Source: Pythium myriotylum (lineage: Eukaryota > Oomycota > Peronosporomycetes > Pythiales > Pythiaceae). From it: a stretch of 64,000 nucleotides of DNA. Under the pieces are notes generated by a model that worked only from the letters and a program-made list of their open reading frames with translations, was not told the origin of the DNA and made no database searches. Made by a program: the position numbers and the translations under genes. Where the stretch lies: positions 372,001-436,000 of the forward strand of contig JALJCQ010000009.1 in the NCBI GenBank assembly GCA_023091665.1, written 5' to 3'. Below are positions 40,720-50,924 of this stretch, piece after piece (the stretch's first letter is position 1; every line of letters begins with the position of its first letter).

Positions 40720-41989
40720 ATGGCTCCCAGCGTGCGAGGGCTCTGGCGCCACGCTGGACTCGCGAGCGCCGCGGTGCTGAGCGCGTGGTCGGCAGCGCCC
40801 GCGAAGGCCGAGGAGACGAGCCGAGATGGCCACCGACTCGACGCGTTTGGGCGGCCGCGGCCGATGATGTTTGTGCGCGATCCAGGTGAGCATGAAAGAG
40901 AGCTGTCTGGGGGCGATCTTGAATTATAATTTAAATTTTGTTTTGTTTTTGATCTTGGGGCGAGCGACACAGATGAGTTTGCGAAGAAGTGGAAGAAATT
41001 CTCGACCGATGGTATTGACAAGTTGGTCGTGATCGCGGATTTCGACTTTACGCTCACGACAGCGTTCAAGCCCACGGGTGTGGGGATCTTTGGTGCTTAT
41101 AAGCTGTAGATTGGATTATAATTGACGGAGGGTTTTGATAGGCGAGCGCGCCGACAGTTCCCACGGGATCCTCATGAAGACGGACGCGCTGGACCCAAAG
41201 GTGAAAGTCGTCGGCAAGCAATTGTTCCAGACGTACTATCCGATCGAGCAGTCGGTGAATCTTACACCCGAGGAAAAGCTGCCGTTCATGATCGAGTGGT
41301 GGAACAAAGAGCACGACACGCTCATCGAGTACAAGCTGACAAAGCAGCTTCTGAAAGACGCAGTCGAGGCCAGTGACGTGGCTTTCCGTGACGGTTTTTT
41401 CGATATTGTCGAGGTACTCGCGGAGCAGGACGTGCCGACGCTCATTTTCTCAGCCGGTCTCTACGACGTCATCCACGCCGTGCTCGACAAGGAGTTTGCA
41501 AAGACCCCTCGCGAAATTGTACCGAAGAATGTACACGTGGTGTCCAACATGATGCGGTTCGACGAGAGCGACACGGTGGTCGGATTCGACGGGAAGGTGC
41601 GTAACTGCCCGTCTCAAAGTACTGACGAAGATCTCGTCGAGCCTCATCCTCTCTCTCTCTCCCTCTTTACCCTTTGTTAGCTCATTCACTCGCTCAACAA
41701 GAACGCCAGTGCCGTCACAGACACTCCGTTTTGGAAGCAGTGTCAACTCGAAAAGCGCGAGAATATTTTGCTGCTTGGAGACTCGATGGGCGACGCCGAC
41801 ATGGCGAACGGTCTCGATGTCCACGACGACCAGATCGTCCGCGTCGGCTTCCTCAACGACAAAGTGAACGAACGGCTCGAGCACTACTTGCGACGCTTTG
41901 ACGTCGTGCTAACCCACGACAGCTCGCTGTTGCCCGTGGAGCTCATGCTCCACCAAATCGAGAAGCTCCCAACCACTCGTCAAAACTAG
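40720..41989 (+). CDS. 5'-nucleotidase III-like (HAD superfamily), four exons
   Basis: Exons 40720-40885, 40973-41077, 41142-41596 and 41681-41989, introns 87, 64 and 84 bases (GT-AG), give 344 residues. Exon 1 has a leader (MAPSVRGLWRHAGLASAAVL) ending in RPMMFVRDP. The core reads FAKKWKKFSTDGIDKLVVIADFDFTLTTAF, LPFMIEWW, VPTLIFSAGLYDVIH, VHVVSNMMRFD, then FWKQCQLEKRENILLLGDSMGDADM and a late VVLTHDSSLLPVELMLHQI. The family removes phosphate from nucleoside monophosphates such as UMP and CMP. ATG 40720 has a good context (ccaATGg). It is closest to the copy at 22669 in sequence and exon sizes. Confidence 0.87.
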
Positions 41990-42582
41990 AATCACCGTTG
42001 AACCCTGTCGACAGAGGAGATGAGAATGAGAGACGCGGTAATGCACCTACAAAGATATGGGTGGTGAGATATTGGAAACGCTACTAAGCATGCATGATAC
42101 GTGCGATCTTCTCAGAAGCTCCATACTCGCGCAAGGGCTGAGTTTTTGTGAGTGTGTGGGTTGAATGCGGTACAAAAAAGTCTGCGACGTGTGCGAGAGA
42201 TAGAGTTCGATCTCACTCTCCAAAATCAGTTGTCAGTCAGCCTTTCTTTCCCGGGCGTTCCCCCATCTCCATTTCGAAAAATTTCTTTTGAGACGGTTGA
42301 TTTATTGACGACGCCACCGAGAGCCGCTGGCTTCTCACTGGCCTCTCCCTCGCCTCATCTTCAATCGGAACTTCGAAGTCTTTTCTCCACCTACGTATCA
42401 AGTGCCCCCCACGTGATAAGTCCTACGTACACGGCTCGAGAGATATCGAAATCAACAAATCAGTCAATGAGAAGGGATTGTCAAACCACATTCTTTGAGG
42501 ACACTTGACTCTTGGCTGGCGAGAGAAAACTTCAGGCATTCGCGATTCCGCCGCCCAGCCACCAAGCGCGACTCCAGTGACC
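41990..42582. other. Spacer upstream of the third hydrolase paralogue
   Basis: About 590 bases, no gene recognised. It contains tctgcgacgtgtgcgagag at about 42180, related to the arms of the 13242 palindrome and to sites at 23990 and 45484. The promoter of the next gene should lie here. Confidence 0.4.
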
Positions 42583-44922
42583 ATGGCGGCCGTCAAGCCC
42601 TTGGAGGACGCGCTGCTCGTCCACGACGACGAAGTCTGCACCACGACGGCGTTTAACTACCGCGAGACTTTCAAGTTCATGACCAAGCGCCGCATGGAGC
42701 GTCAATTCAAGGGCGTCTACCCTGGCGTACGAAGGATCCACGGCCATCTCTGTATCTCTTTGACGGTCTCACTTATTCTCTCCTATGTACTACAGCCGTC
42801 CAAGGTCATGTCAGCGCTTGGACAGCTCGTGTGGATCTACGCTGTGATTGTGCTGCTCGTCGCTGGCGCGTCTGTGAGCTCGTCCAAGCAGGTCGTGGTG
42901 CGCTCGGCTGTCACGGTCATCGGCGCGTTGATCTTCGTACTGATCATCGCCCAGCAATTGCGCAGTCGACTACTGATGCTCATGGCCTACTGCGCCGTGG
43001 CAGCACACGCGACGTTCTTCGCCGTCTCGGACGACCCGGGGCTCTTTGAGGTCACGCTTCCGTCCTCTGGCCGTCCCAAGAAACAAGGCCAATCCGAGGC
43101 TCTCATCCTGCTCGCGATCATCGAGATCATGATCCTCGTCGTCTACCTCGCGGTGTACTACGTGTACCCGACGATTATTGAGCGGGAATGGCTCGACCTT
43201 ATCAAATGGTACGGCGTCAAGCGAGGCAAGCGAGCCAACACACTCACGTACCACGCGGCCACGACCCACAAAGGATGGACCTTGCGCAAGCAGTTCGTCA
43301 TTCAATACACGGGAGGGCTTGACGCCGAGTTCCGCCCGCACGGATTCGGCGTGTGGAAGGACACCTCGTACCACGGCGAGACGCTCTCTGGTGAATGGGA
43401 GCACGGCATCCCGATCGGCCCGTTCACGACGCGTGAGCATGGCTCGGGCTACGCGAGCCAGCAGATCCGTGTCGCGTACGGTGAGTACCGCAGCGAGACC
43501 AAGCCGGACCAGATGTACTACAACCCAAAGTTCCCAGCCGACAAGCAGCTTCGCTGGGGCGTCGCTCGCATGGAGTGCTCGGTCGCAGGTGGCTTTTTCA
43601 AGTTTCTTCCTCGTGTGGACTACTTTTTCAACCGCGACAACGCGCCGCGCAGTGCCAAGGAGTGCATTTCCACGCTCCGCACGCCGCTAGACCGCGTGTT
43701 CTACCGCGACACTGAGACCGAGGCGCACGACAAGATTGTCCCTGTCAGTGCGGCGAGCGGCACCAAGTTTCGCGAGTCGCTCCAGCCCACAACGCTGTCC
43801 GGACGTGAGAAGGATGCCGTCAACGATGCGCGCGAGACCGAGGCGCTCGTGCTGGTCCATGGCATCTACAACTCGCTCGAAGATTCTATCAAGCTCTGTG
43901 GCGAGCTGCTCGCCCGCGGTGACTTTCCATCTGAGATCCACCCGTTCGTGTTCAGCTGGCCGTCTGGCAACCTCCCAGTACTGAGCTACTGGGCGGCTAA
44001 GCGAAACGCTGAGTCAGCTGAACTTGCATCAGCGCTCCATCAGTTTGTCGCGAGTATCCTCGACGCGGGGTACAAGAAGGTCAACTTTGTCACTCACAGC
44101 ATGGGCACGCGCGTGTTCCTGAGCACAATCGAGCGCAAGACCTTCCGAGATCTCTTCCGGACAACCTCCTCGGGCGAGCCGGGCCAGATCGGATCGATCA
44201 CGCTGTGCAGCCCCGAATTTCCGCTGGCTCGCTTCATCGCACCGGGTGGCACGTACGACGTGCTGCGCACATACTGTCCGCTCGTCACAATCTACGGTGA
44301 CCGCTGGGACTTTGCACTGCGCGTCTCGGAGATTGCAAACCGGGATTGGAACCTCTGCGGTTCGCTCGTGAAGGCGCTCGGTTGCCGTGTCGACTCGATT
44401 GTTCTCGACGACTCTGTGAAGCCGACCAAGGCGTCTGTGTGCATGTATCCGAACGAGTTTGACCTCACTGCCAAGGTGAGCACGCCGACGACTCTGGAAG
44501 ACGTGAACCGATCGGCGGGCTTCCGCAACGTCGCAGGTATCGCACAGTCGGACCCACCACCGTCCTCAGGAGGTCTCAACGATCTCAGCGACATCCCCAT
44601 GTGCGAGCTCCAGCCCGCTAGTGAGCTCTCGCCGCTCCAGTCGCCAGCGAACTACGGTACGATTCTCGACTACGACTATGATGACTCGACCGCGAGTGCG
44701 AGTGGAAAACTGCGTGTGTACCTGGACCTGGACGTGATCAACACATCGTTTGCTGACACGAACGTGGGCAACCGACACAGCTATTTCCGCGTGAACGAGT
44801 CGATCGTCGAGGACATTCGAGAGCTCGTACTCCACAAGCGACGCGCGAGAGGCCGCGCGGGGCTCATGCGCGAAGAAGGCAACACGTTTATCTTCATCAC
44901 GGCACCCAAGGACGTGATGTGA
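42583..44922 (+). CDS. MORN/DUF900-type membrane hydrolase, possible in-frame intron
   Basis: ATG 42583 (gaccATGgcgg; MAAVKPLEDALLVHDD) heads a frame open to 44922, 779 residues if unspliced. By comparison with both paralogues a 69-base intron lies at 42727-42795 (GTACGA..TACAG); removing it leaves 756 residues and joins GVYPG to PSKVMSALGQLVW. Exon 1 has FNYRETFKFMTKRRMERQF. Hydrophobic segments follow, then MORN-like HGFGVWKDTSYHGE, EWEHGIPIGPF, and a hydrolase domain with LVHGIYN, WPSGN and the nucleophile elbow THSMGTRVF. The C-terminal NTSFADTNVGNRHSYFRV block is conserved. It is separated by about 13 kb from the tandem pair, so one copy was moved or the array was broken up. Confidence 0.84.
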   Translation: MAAVKPLEDALLVHDDEVCTTTAFNYRETFKFMTKRRMERQFKGVYPGVRRIHGHLCISLTVSLILSYVLQPSKVMSALGQLVWIYAVIVLLVAGASVSSSKQVVVRSAVTVIGALIFVLIIAQQLRSRLLMLMAYCAVAAHATFFAVSDDPGLFEVTLPSSGRPKKQGQSEALILLAIIEIMILVVYLAVYYVYPTIIEREWLDLIKWYGVKRGKRANTLTYHAATTHKGWTLRKQFVIQYTGGLDAEFRPHGFGVWKDTSYHGETLSGEWEHGIPIGPFTTREHGSGYASQQIRVAYGEYRSETKPDQMYYNPKFPADKQLRWGVARMECSVAGGFFKFLPRVDYFFNRDNAPRSAKECISTLRTPLDRVFYRDTETEAHDKIVPVSAASGTKFRESLQPTTLSGREKDAVNDARETEALVLVHGIYNSLEDSIKLCGELLARGDFPSEIHPFVFSWPSGNLPVLSYWAAKRNAESAELASALHQFVASILDAGYKKVNFVTHSMGTRVFLSTIERKTFRDLFRTTSSGEPGQIGSITLCSPEFPLARFIAPGGTYDVLRTYCPLVTIYGDRWDFALRVSEIANRDWNLCGSLVKALGCRVDSIVLDDSVKPTKASVCMYPNEFDLTAKVSTPTTLEDVNRSAGFRNVAGIAQSDPPPSSGGLNDLSDIPMCELQPASELSPLQSPANYGTILDYDYDDSTASASGKLRVYLDLDVINTSFADTNVGNRHSYFRVNESIVEDIRELVLHKRRARGRAGLMREEGNTFIFITAPKDVM
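42727..42795 (+). other. 69-base intron lacking stops, possibly retained
   Basis: It occupies the same place and phase as the 75- and 58-base introns of the paralogues, starts GTACGA and ends TACAG. It is 23 codons long without a stop. Translated, it reads mostly hydrophobic residues (LCISLTVSLILSYVL), enough for a membrane helix. Confidence 0.7.
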
Positions 44923-45618
44923 GACAGGATCTACGATCTGTGCATAGTTCAATACTGTTAGGTTTGTGCGAATAATATATATAGGCTCTCATTGAGAAAC
45001 TCGTCAAGAGGCACCATGACCCCTTGGCTCCCTAGCCAGGGCCAAAATCATACTTGTAGCTGACACTTAGCTGGGTCCATCTCAAGACCGCTCGTTCTCT
45101 CATACTTCCACTACTATGTAGAAGTAGGCAAATTTCGCATTACAGAAAGAACTTGGCCTCGTTTCATGTCCGAAAATCAAACGCTTAGCCCACACCACCG
45201 CGGGCAGTGTGGCCTTGTATTTGGTTTTTGCACCAATCTTCTCAGCACGACGTGTCTAAAGGCTGCCACACTGTTAGGCTTCAGTGGAGTGGGTGTGAGG
45301 AACGTAGATCCATTTCGTTCATGCACCTTTAGGATTCTCACATGAATCCAGCCGTTGCATACAGTGAACTACGACACAAATTGCTGGAAAGAGAGACAGT
45401 ATCGTACACTAGCTGCCGTGATTTGGGCGTTCAATGCGTTGGCAAGCACGTCGTGGTTCCCAATTGTCCGCTGCCCTCAATATCTGAAATCTGCGACGTG
45501 TGAAATCATCGACTACTATCGCATTTTCACGTACATATATGATGATGAAAGTTGGAGTCTATTGTGTTACATCAGTGTGAACAACGATAGCTTTGATATG
45601 CAGGGGGGGGGGGGGGCA
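44923..45618. other. Spacer with another CGACGTGTG site and a poly-G run
   Basis: No gene is recognised in about 700 bases. atctgcgacgtgtgaaatc lies at about 45488, and a run of 12 or so G at 45602-45615 borders the retroelement fragment. Confidence 0.4.
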
Positions 45619-46038
45619 CTACGGCACCGGGGCCTTTCTTTCGGTGGAGGCCTTCCACTGGAGATAGTCACCTTGTAGGAGGGGTTGTAGTCCTCGCCAT
45701 TCGGGGCGGTCGGACGGATGAAATGTCTGGAGGTTTCTCTTGGAATCCATCGCGACATTGGCTGCAAAGTCGGCCATCTTGTTGTGTACGCGGAGGTGGT
45801 GACGCCACTCGCGTACGTTGAGACGATCAGCTGCGAGCCTGGTAGAGGAGTAGAGCACTCGGAGGTGCTCCTTGGTGGGGGGCCGGTATTGAGAGACTTG
45901 ACGGAGAATAAGTTGGCTGTCGCCGAATACGGTGAGAGGTACCCACCGGTGGCGCTCCGCTGCCTGAAGCCCTGTAAAGAGTCCTTGGTACTCAGCAATA
46001 TTGTTGGTGGTGGTAGCCGCGTCGAGGCTCACGTACAT
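45619..46038 (-). mobile_element. Retroelement RNase H domain fragment
   Basis: A 139-residue frame reads SLDAATTTNNIAEYQGLFTGL, LTVFGDSQLILRQV, then HLRVLYSSTRLAADRL and HHLRVHNKMADFAANVAMD, the pattern of type I RNase H from retrotransposons. The catalytic Glu (AEYQ) and Asp (FGDSQ) and the late Asp (KMAD) are present; the first catalytic Asp of the fold would lie upstream and is not seen clearly. No reverse transcriptase or integrase is nearby, so only a 3' fragment remains. It is bounded by a poly-G run on the low side. Confidence 0.75.
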
Positions 46039-46156
46039 ATATGACTACATTTCGTTTTCTACATCCCTTAGTAGTCTATTGAAGCATTTTCAGAAACTCT
46101 AAATACCTTCTTTCAGTGGGTTTCCTCACGACCGTCAAGCAGGCATTGTCTGTAGC

Positions 46157-49100
46157 ATGCCTCGGCGTCGAGGCAAGGCGTCCGCGGCGACGCCTGCGTT
46201 CCCCAGCGGCTCCTAGGGCGCGTAGAAGCGCGCGACCAACTTCCTGCTCAACTGGCTGCTGCAGGCGCGCGACGCCGGGCTCGGCGCCGACCCAGAAGCT
46301 CCCCAAAAGCCCAAGCGAGACAAGACTGTCGAGGCCTACGAGCAGATCGTCGACGCGATCGCCGAGGACCCGTCGGCGCTGCCTCTCGAGCTGTAGGAGC
46401 AGTGGCCACGCGTGCTGGAGGCCTTTGAGTCGGCCGTGGTGTTGCGCAATCGCGTCGCCGTGTTCTTCTCGCGGTCGGGCAGCGACGAGCACCACGAACA
46501 TTTCCTCGCGCGGCTGCGCGTGTGGCACGCAACGCTCAAGCACGCGTACAGAGAGGCAGCTCCGCCTGTGAGTAGTGGAGCGGATGACGCAGTGTCCCAG
46601 GTGAGCAAGACGCAGGCGAAACGCCGAGAGAAGAAGTCGATCGACTGCAGCAACTACTTTGACGCGCTCGATCGTCCGGAGGATTCCTTCTCGATCGATC
46701 CTCCAGACGTGGTGGAGCCGCGCGTGAAGACTAACAAACTATCGGCTGCAAAAACCAAGTCTCTTCGAAGTGGAGAAGGGGAGGAAGAGCGAAGTCGTCG
46801 AACTGAGCTGCTTCTACATAGAACTCGAGGAGCTTTCAGAGGCGATCTATGGAGCCTTCCACAAGGTCAAACTCGAGCAAATGACGCTCATTGAGGCGAC
46901 TGCGGTGGCAAAGATTGCAGTTGATGCTGCGTTCTCGGTGATTGCTCGGCTTCAGCTTCAGTATCCAGAGCTCAAGGACGCTGCAGCCTTCGTCGAGATG
47001 ACTTCTGAACACATGGACGTTGGTGATTCTGATGCGTTGTTCGACAAGGTTCAAGAGCCTGGGCACCAACGACAGAGGCCAAGTACCAGTATGTGCCTGG
47101 AACCGTATTTTTTTATGTCGCTTGGGTCAGCAAGTCTCTCCAAAGTTTTGTGCCGATATTGAATGCCTGCCCGGATTAGAAAATCTCCACAACCGCTCAT
47201 TTCGATGACTCAATTTACAGCGAGACACACACGCCACAGTATGTTGTGCCGGGCAAAACCGTTAGCTTATTTTTGTGGCAGCAGATTCCGTTGCTTGTGA
47301 ATTTGCTGCTCGATCGACGGCGCGACGGGATCGCACTCGACACTTTTTTGCTAACGGATTGGCTGGTGGAGCCTCTTGAACGATTCTTTCGAACTAGTAT
47401 CCTTTCTATGGAAGTTGTTTTTGTCTGTGTCGCATGGATCCGCTCTGTTGCGGCGTTGCAAGGGAATCTTGGGCTTGTTTCGATTGTTGGTGCGTCGATC
47501 GTGCATGCACACAAGCTCAAAGAAAGACTTCGTGCCGCAGTCGAAGACGGACACACAAAGGACACAAACATGCAATCGCTGAACGATTTGAAGGATGCGC
47601 TATCCGTCGCCACAACATATGGAGTTAACACCGGTGCTTCGAGAGTGAACCCACTTCTGGCTGGTTGCGTACTCCTTGATCTGCATACTGATGTATATGA
47701 GTCTTGGGCACGAAATACTTCTCAGTTCTGAAGCATTTTGGGCTTTCTGCCATATGTATAGGGCTCTTAGAACGGTTGGCTTGGTTGATTCCATCCCAAT
47801 TATTGAAGATGTTCTCGAGGACTACGAAGAATCAATATTTCCTGTACCTGTGGTAAACGGGTCGTTTCTCGTGGGATATGCTCAAGCCTCCGTCTGCTCT
47901 GAAGCAAGAGATCCAGAAGAACTTCGTATTGAGGATTTCTCAATTCTCTATCGATTGTTGATGCAAAAAGATTATTCACTGCTTTACGAAGTTGTGGGCC
48001 CAAATGCGTCTTGGAAGGCTCTGTTGCGTGCTGTGTTGGGCATATGCGATGACGAGCTATACCATTCCCGAGTGATATCGCGAGATGTGCTCGAGATAAC
48101 CGAGAGTGTGACCGAAAGCCTGAGTTTGCTGCTAAGAAAGTTCAATCCGGAAGTTAGTCGTGACAATTGGCGGGATGATCCACTTCGGGCAATCGATATG
48201 GTCGCTGTACCGCTTCTCGCAACAATGGAGTCGTTGAGGATCGAAAAGCCGCGTCAACGAGCAAATGCTTTATCCATCGACAAAGCCTATATTGTCGCTG
48301 ATACATTGATGAACACATTTGAAAGGGATTCCTGCCGTTCTGAGTCCAAGTTCTATACACTCCCACCTACCCCACGTTGGGTATCGTTGGAGCCTGATGC
48401 TTCCAAGCTTGCTGGTCATTATGATGGCCTCTCTGCCGTAGAAGTGTTTAAGAGACTGATGAACATCACGCTGACTGCAAACTTTCCGCTGCCGAAGGAA
48501 CAACTCAATTTATTGAAAGAAGGAGTGATCAGCCGCCCTGAAGTTCTTGGTATGGTTGCAAGGACAAAAGAAAAGACAGAACTGTGTACAACTTTGCATC
48601 AAGCAGCAGCGGGGCGAGCCTACGATCAACGCTTTGTGGAGTGGCTCATCCAGAAAGGTGCGCTGTGCCACCAACCGTCCCATTTTCGCCGAAATTTTTC
48701 GAGCATGCCGCATGATACAGGCACTCTCTGCAACGAGCTAGCGGTCCATAGCGCAGGACGTGCGGGTCGAAAAGAGATTGTGCGGCTTCTTCTCGAGGCT
48801 GATTACCTGCGTGACTGAAACACGACGACATTTCACACGAAGGAAATGCTGGCGCACATTGCAGTACGGGCTGGTGATCGCGGGATGTTTGAGATGCTCA
48901 ACAGTCTAGGATCCAAGATTGAATCAAAAGACAATTACGGTATATTCGTGTACGAGCTCACGAAAGATGATGCTTGGAGACAAGCCATGTTACAAGTTGT
49001 CGGGTGGCAGCAGCGTCATACACGTCAGCGAGATGAAACTTCAATCCATTTGAAACGTGCAATCGAGGAATTAAAGCCTGATTACTACGCCATCTATGAG

Positions 49101-50129
49101 GTATCGCGTCAAGGCGGAGAGACCACGACCCTTACTCCCCACATCTCGTCTAGTCAAGCTTCTAATAAAGGACGGAGGAAGAAGAAGAAGAAGAGCGAAG
49201 AGATTGAAGGTTGCACGACAACGAACAGCGCATTGCTAGGATCCAATCGAGACCACTCAATTGACATCGAACAGAGACTCAATGATAACAACCATGGCTC
49301 TACCGCACCCGACAAAAAAGCTGATGACGATGGTAGTGTGGAAAAGCTCGCGATATCATTGGAAACTCTTGCCTCGAAGAACCTAACGGCAGAAGAAAGG
49401 GAAGGGATTGCTCGTAAAGCCGTGGAAATCATCGACACCGTCCGGGAGAGGCTTGAAGTAATGGCGACAAATCCGCGAATGCTTGACTTTTCGCGCGAAG
49501 TCTTGTTAAACATTGCATCTGATGCGTCTCGCACGGCGTATCTTTTGAGCAAGTATCACCGTCGGCAGCCCGAGGAGCCCACATTATCGACGCGCAAGCA
49601 GTGGGAATGCAGTGCCCACGAGCAAGCCTCATCCTATACAAAGAAACTTGCTCAACGAGCAGGTAAAGACTCCAATTTCGCCGACTTACTTATTCGCGAA
49701 CGAACCAGGGTGGGTCTTCTACCGTCGATCGGATCCCGGTCCGAGGCTCAGGAGCAATTCGAGTGGTGCGCAAGCAATCGCGGCATCATGGACAGAAACC
49801 TTCTCCATCAATTGGACAGCTTGGTGGGCTATAAGCGCTATGCTGTGCTCAAGACTCAAGACTGCGTGCCTCCGTTCAAGTTTCTTGCGCTGGTGAGTTG
49901 CGTGCCTCCAGTGTTGCAAGGCGAGGTCAACTGCGTTTTCTTCGAGAGCTTCGTCCTATTGGCGGGTGAGTCGGCATCTCAGCTCATTCAGTTCCGGAGA
50001 GAGATGATGAGCCGAGCCGTGCAGATTGGAGTTTTTTTCCTACCCATGACCGAACCTTTCCCCATGATAAGCTTAAGCTTAAGGGCTTTGAGTTCTCTGC
50101 AACAGGAATCGTTCACGTGTAACGGATGA
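46157..50129 (+). pseudogene. Large decayed gene, probably DUF6604-like
   Basis: From ATG 46157 (MPRRRGKASAATPAF) one long protein can be followed to 50129 through lesions: TAG at 46214, 46223 and 46394 (the last two each explained by one C-to-T change of CAG), a frame change near 46755, a break near 47080-47180 including a TAG, a frame change near 47725, and TGA at 48816. Between them coding quality is high: KRATNFLLNWLLQARDAG, EAYEQIVDAIAEDP, SCFYIELEELSEAIYGAFHK, LFLWQQIPLLVNLLLDRR. The N-terminal pattern resembles DUF6604 proteins of fungi and oomycetes; I am only moderately sure of that. The 3' part has an ankyrin-like pair and a Lys-rich patch (GRRKKKKKSEE). The last frame (48846-50129) is intact for 427 residues. 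No intron set explains all stops. Confidence 0.65.
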
Positions 50130-50924
50130 ACCATAACGAATATTGTTCGATACTCAGTCCCTTGTCTCCGTATAGACTCGTCCGGTACCTTGGGCCATCG
50201 ACCAGCTGGACCACCATCACCGGTCTCTTGGTCATCGAAGGCTTTCAGTAACTCTCTCCTCTCACACACATGCAAAGATGAAGAGACATATCACAAGTAC
50301 ACACTTGTCTTTGATGCACAGGGGCGGAAGTAAAAGGAAAAGGCGTTGAAGGAAGATCTGAGTGTGCTTGAATGGAGTAGCTCTTGGGATCCGTTTGTCA
50401 AGTTCGCGGAGAGTGTTGCTCGTTGAAGCCTCCAAGGGCTGGGGAGTCTTCGCTTTAGATCAAGGATTTTGCCATGCTTCTCTACTGGTCAGAAAAAAAG
50501 CCTGATTTTCGATATTGCAAAGTGCAAGAGGCTTGGCAGTCAGTACAGAAGTGCAAATATGCTCCGAGCAAGAAGCTTGCGTCAAGTGAAGCGTTTCAAG
50601 GTGACCCTGAAGGCAAAACATGACAACTCTTAGGTGAAATCGGAAGGTGCCACACTGACCGCATCACTGTACATGCCCATGAAGAAGCCGCAGTGTCAGC
50701 CCTTGAAACTCTTAATGTGGAAAAGACAAGCTTTCAGGGGAAAAACCACTGGACTAGACCAGGGAATGTTCTCCCAGAAAGCACCAAGGCGAGATGCGTC
50801 ACGAGCTTTCTCAGACTGAGGATTGCAGCAAATTGGTGCCTAGTACCAGTCAACCACACCAAAATCGTCCTTTCTTGGCAAGCTTCAGGAGAAACACAGG
50901 GTCAGATATCAGGACTTCAGTGTT
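50130..50924. other. Spacer, nothing recognised
   Basis: About 800 bases before the first gene of the four-copy membrane family. Short open frames occur, but none shows a family pattern. I see no RNA gene or clear repeat. Confidence 0.35.

Noticed and set aside
40434..41075. 213-codon minus-strand frame across the nucleotidase pair
   Set aside because: Only its last 54 codons are real, being exon 1 of the minus-strand nucleotidase; the rest is promoter and antisense of the other gene.
46214..46396. Reassigned TAG genetic code
   Set aside because: Other genes in the window end normally at TAG (for example 22669, 40720, 31902), so TAG works as a stop here.
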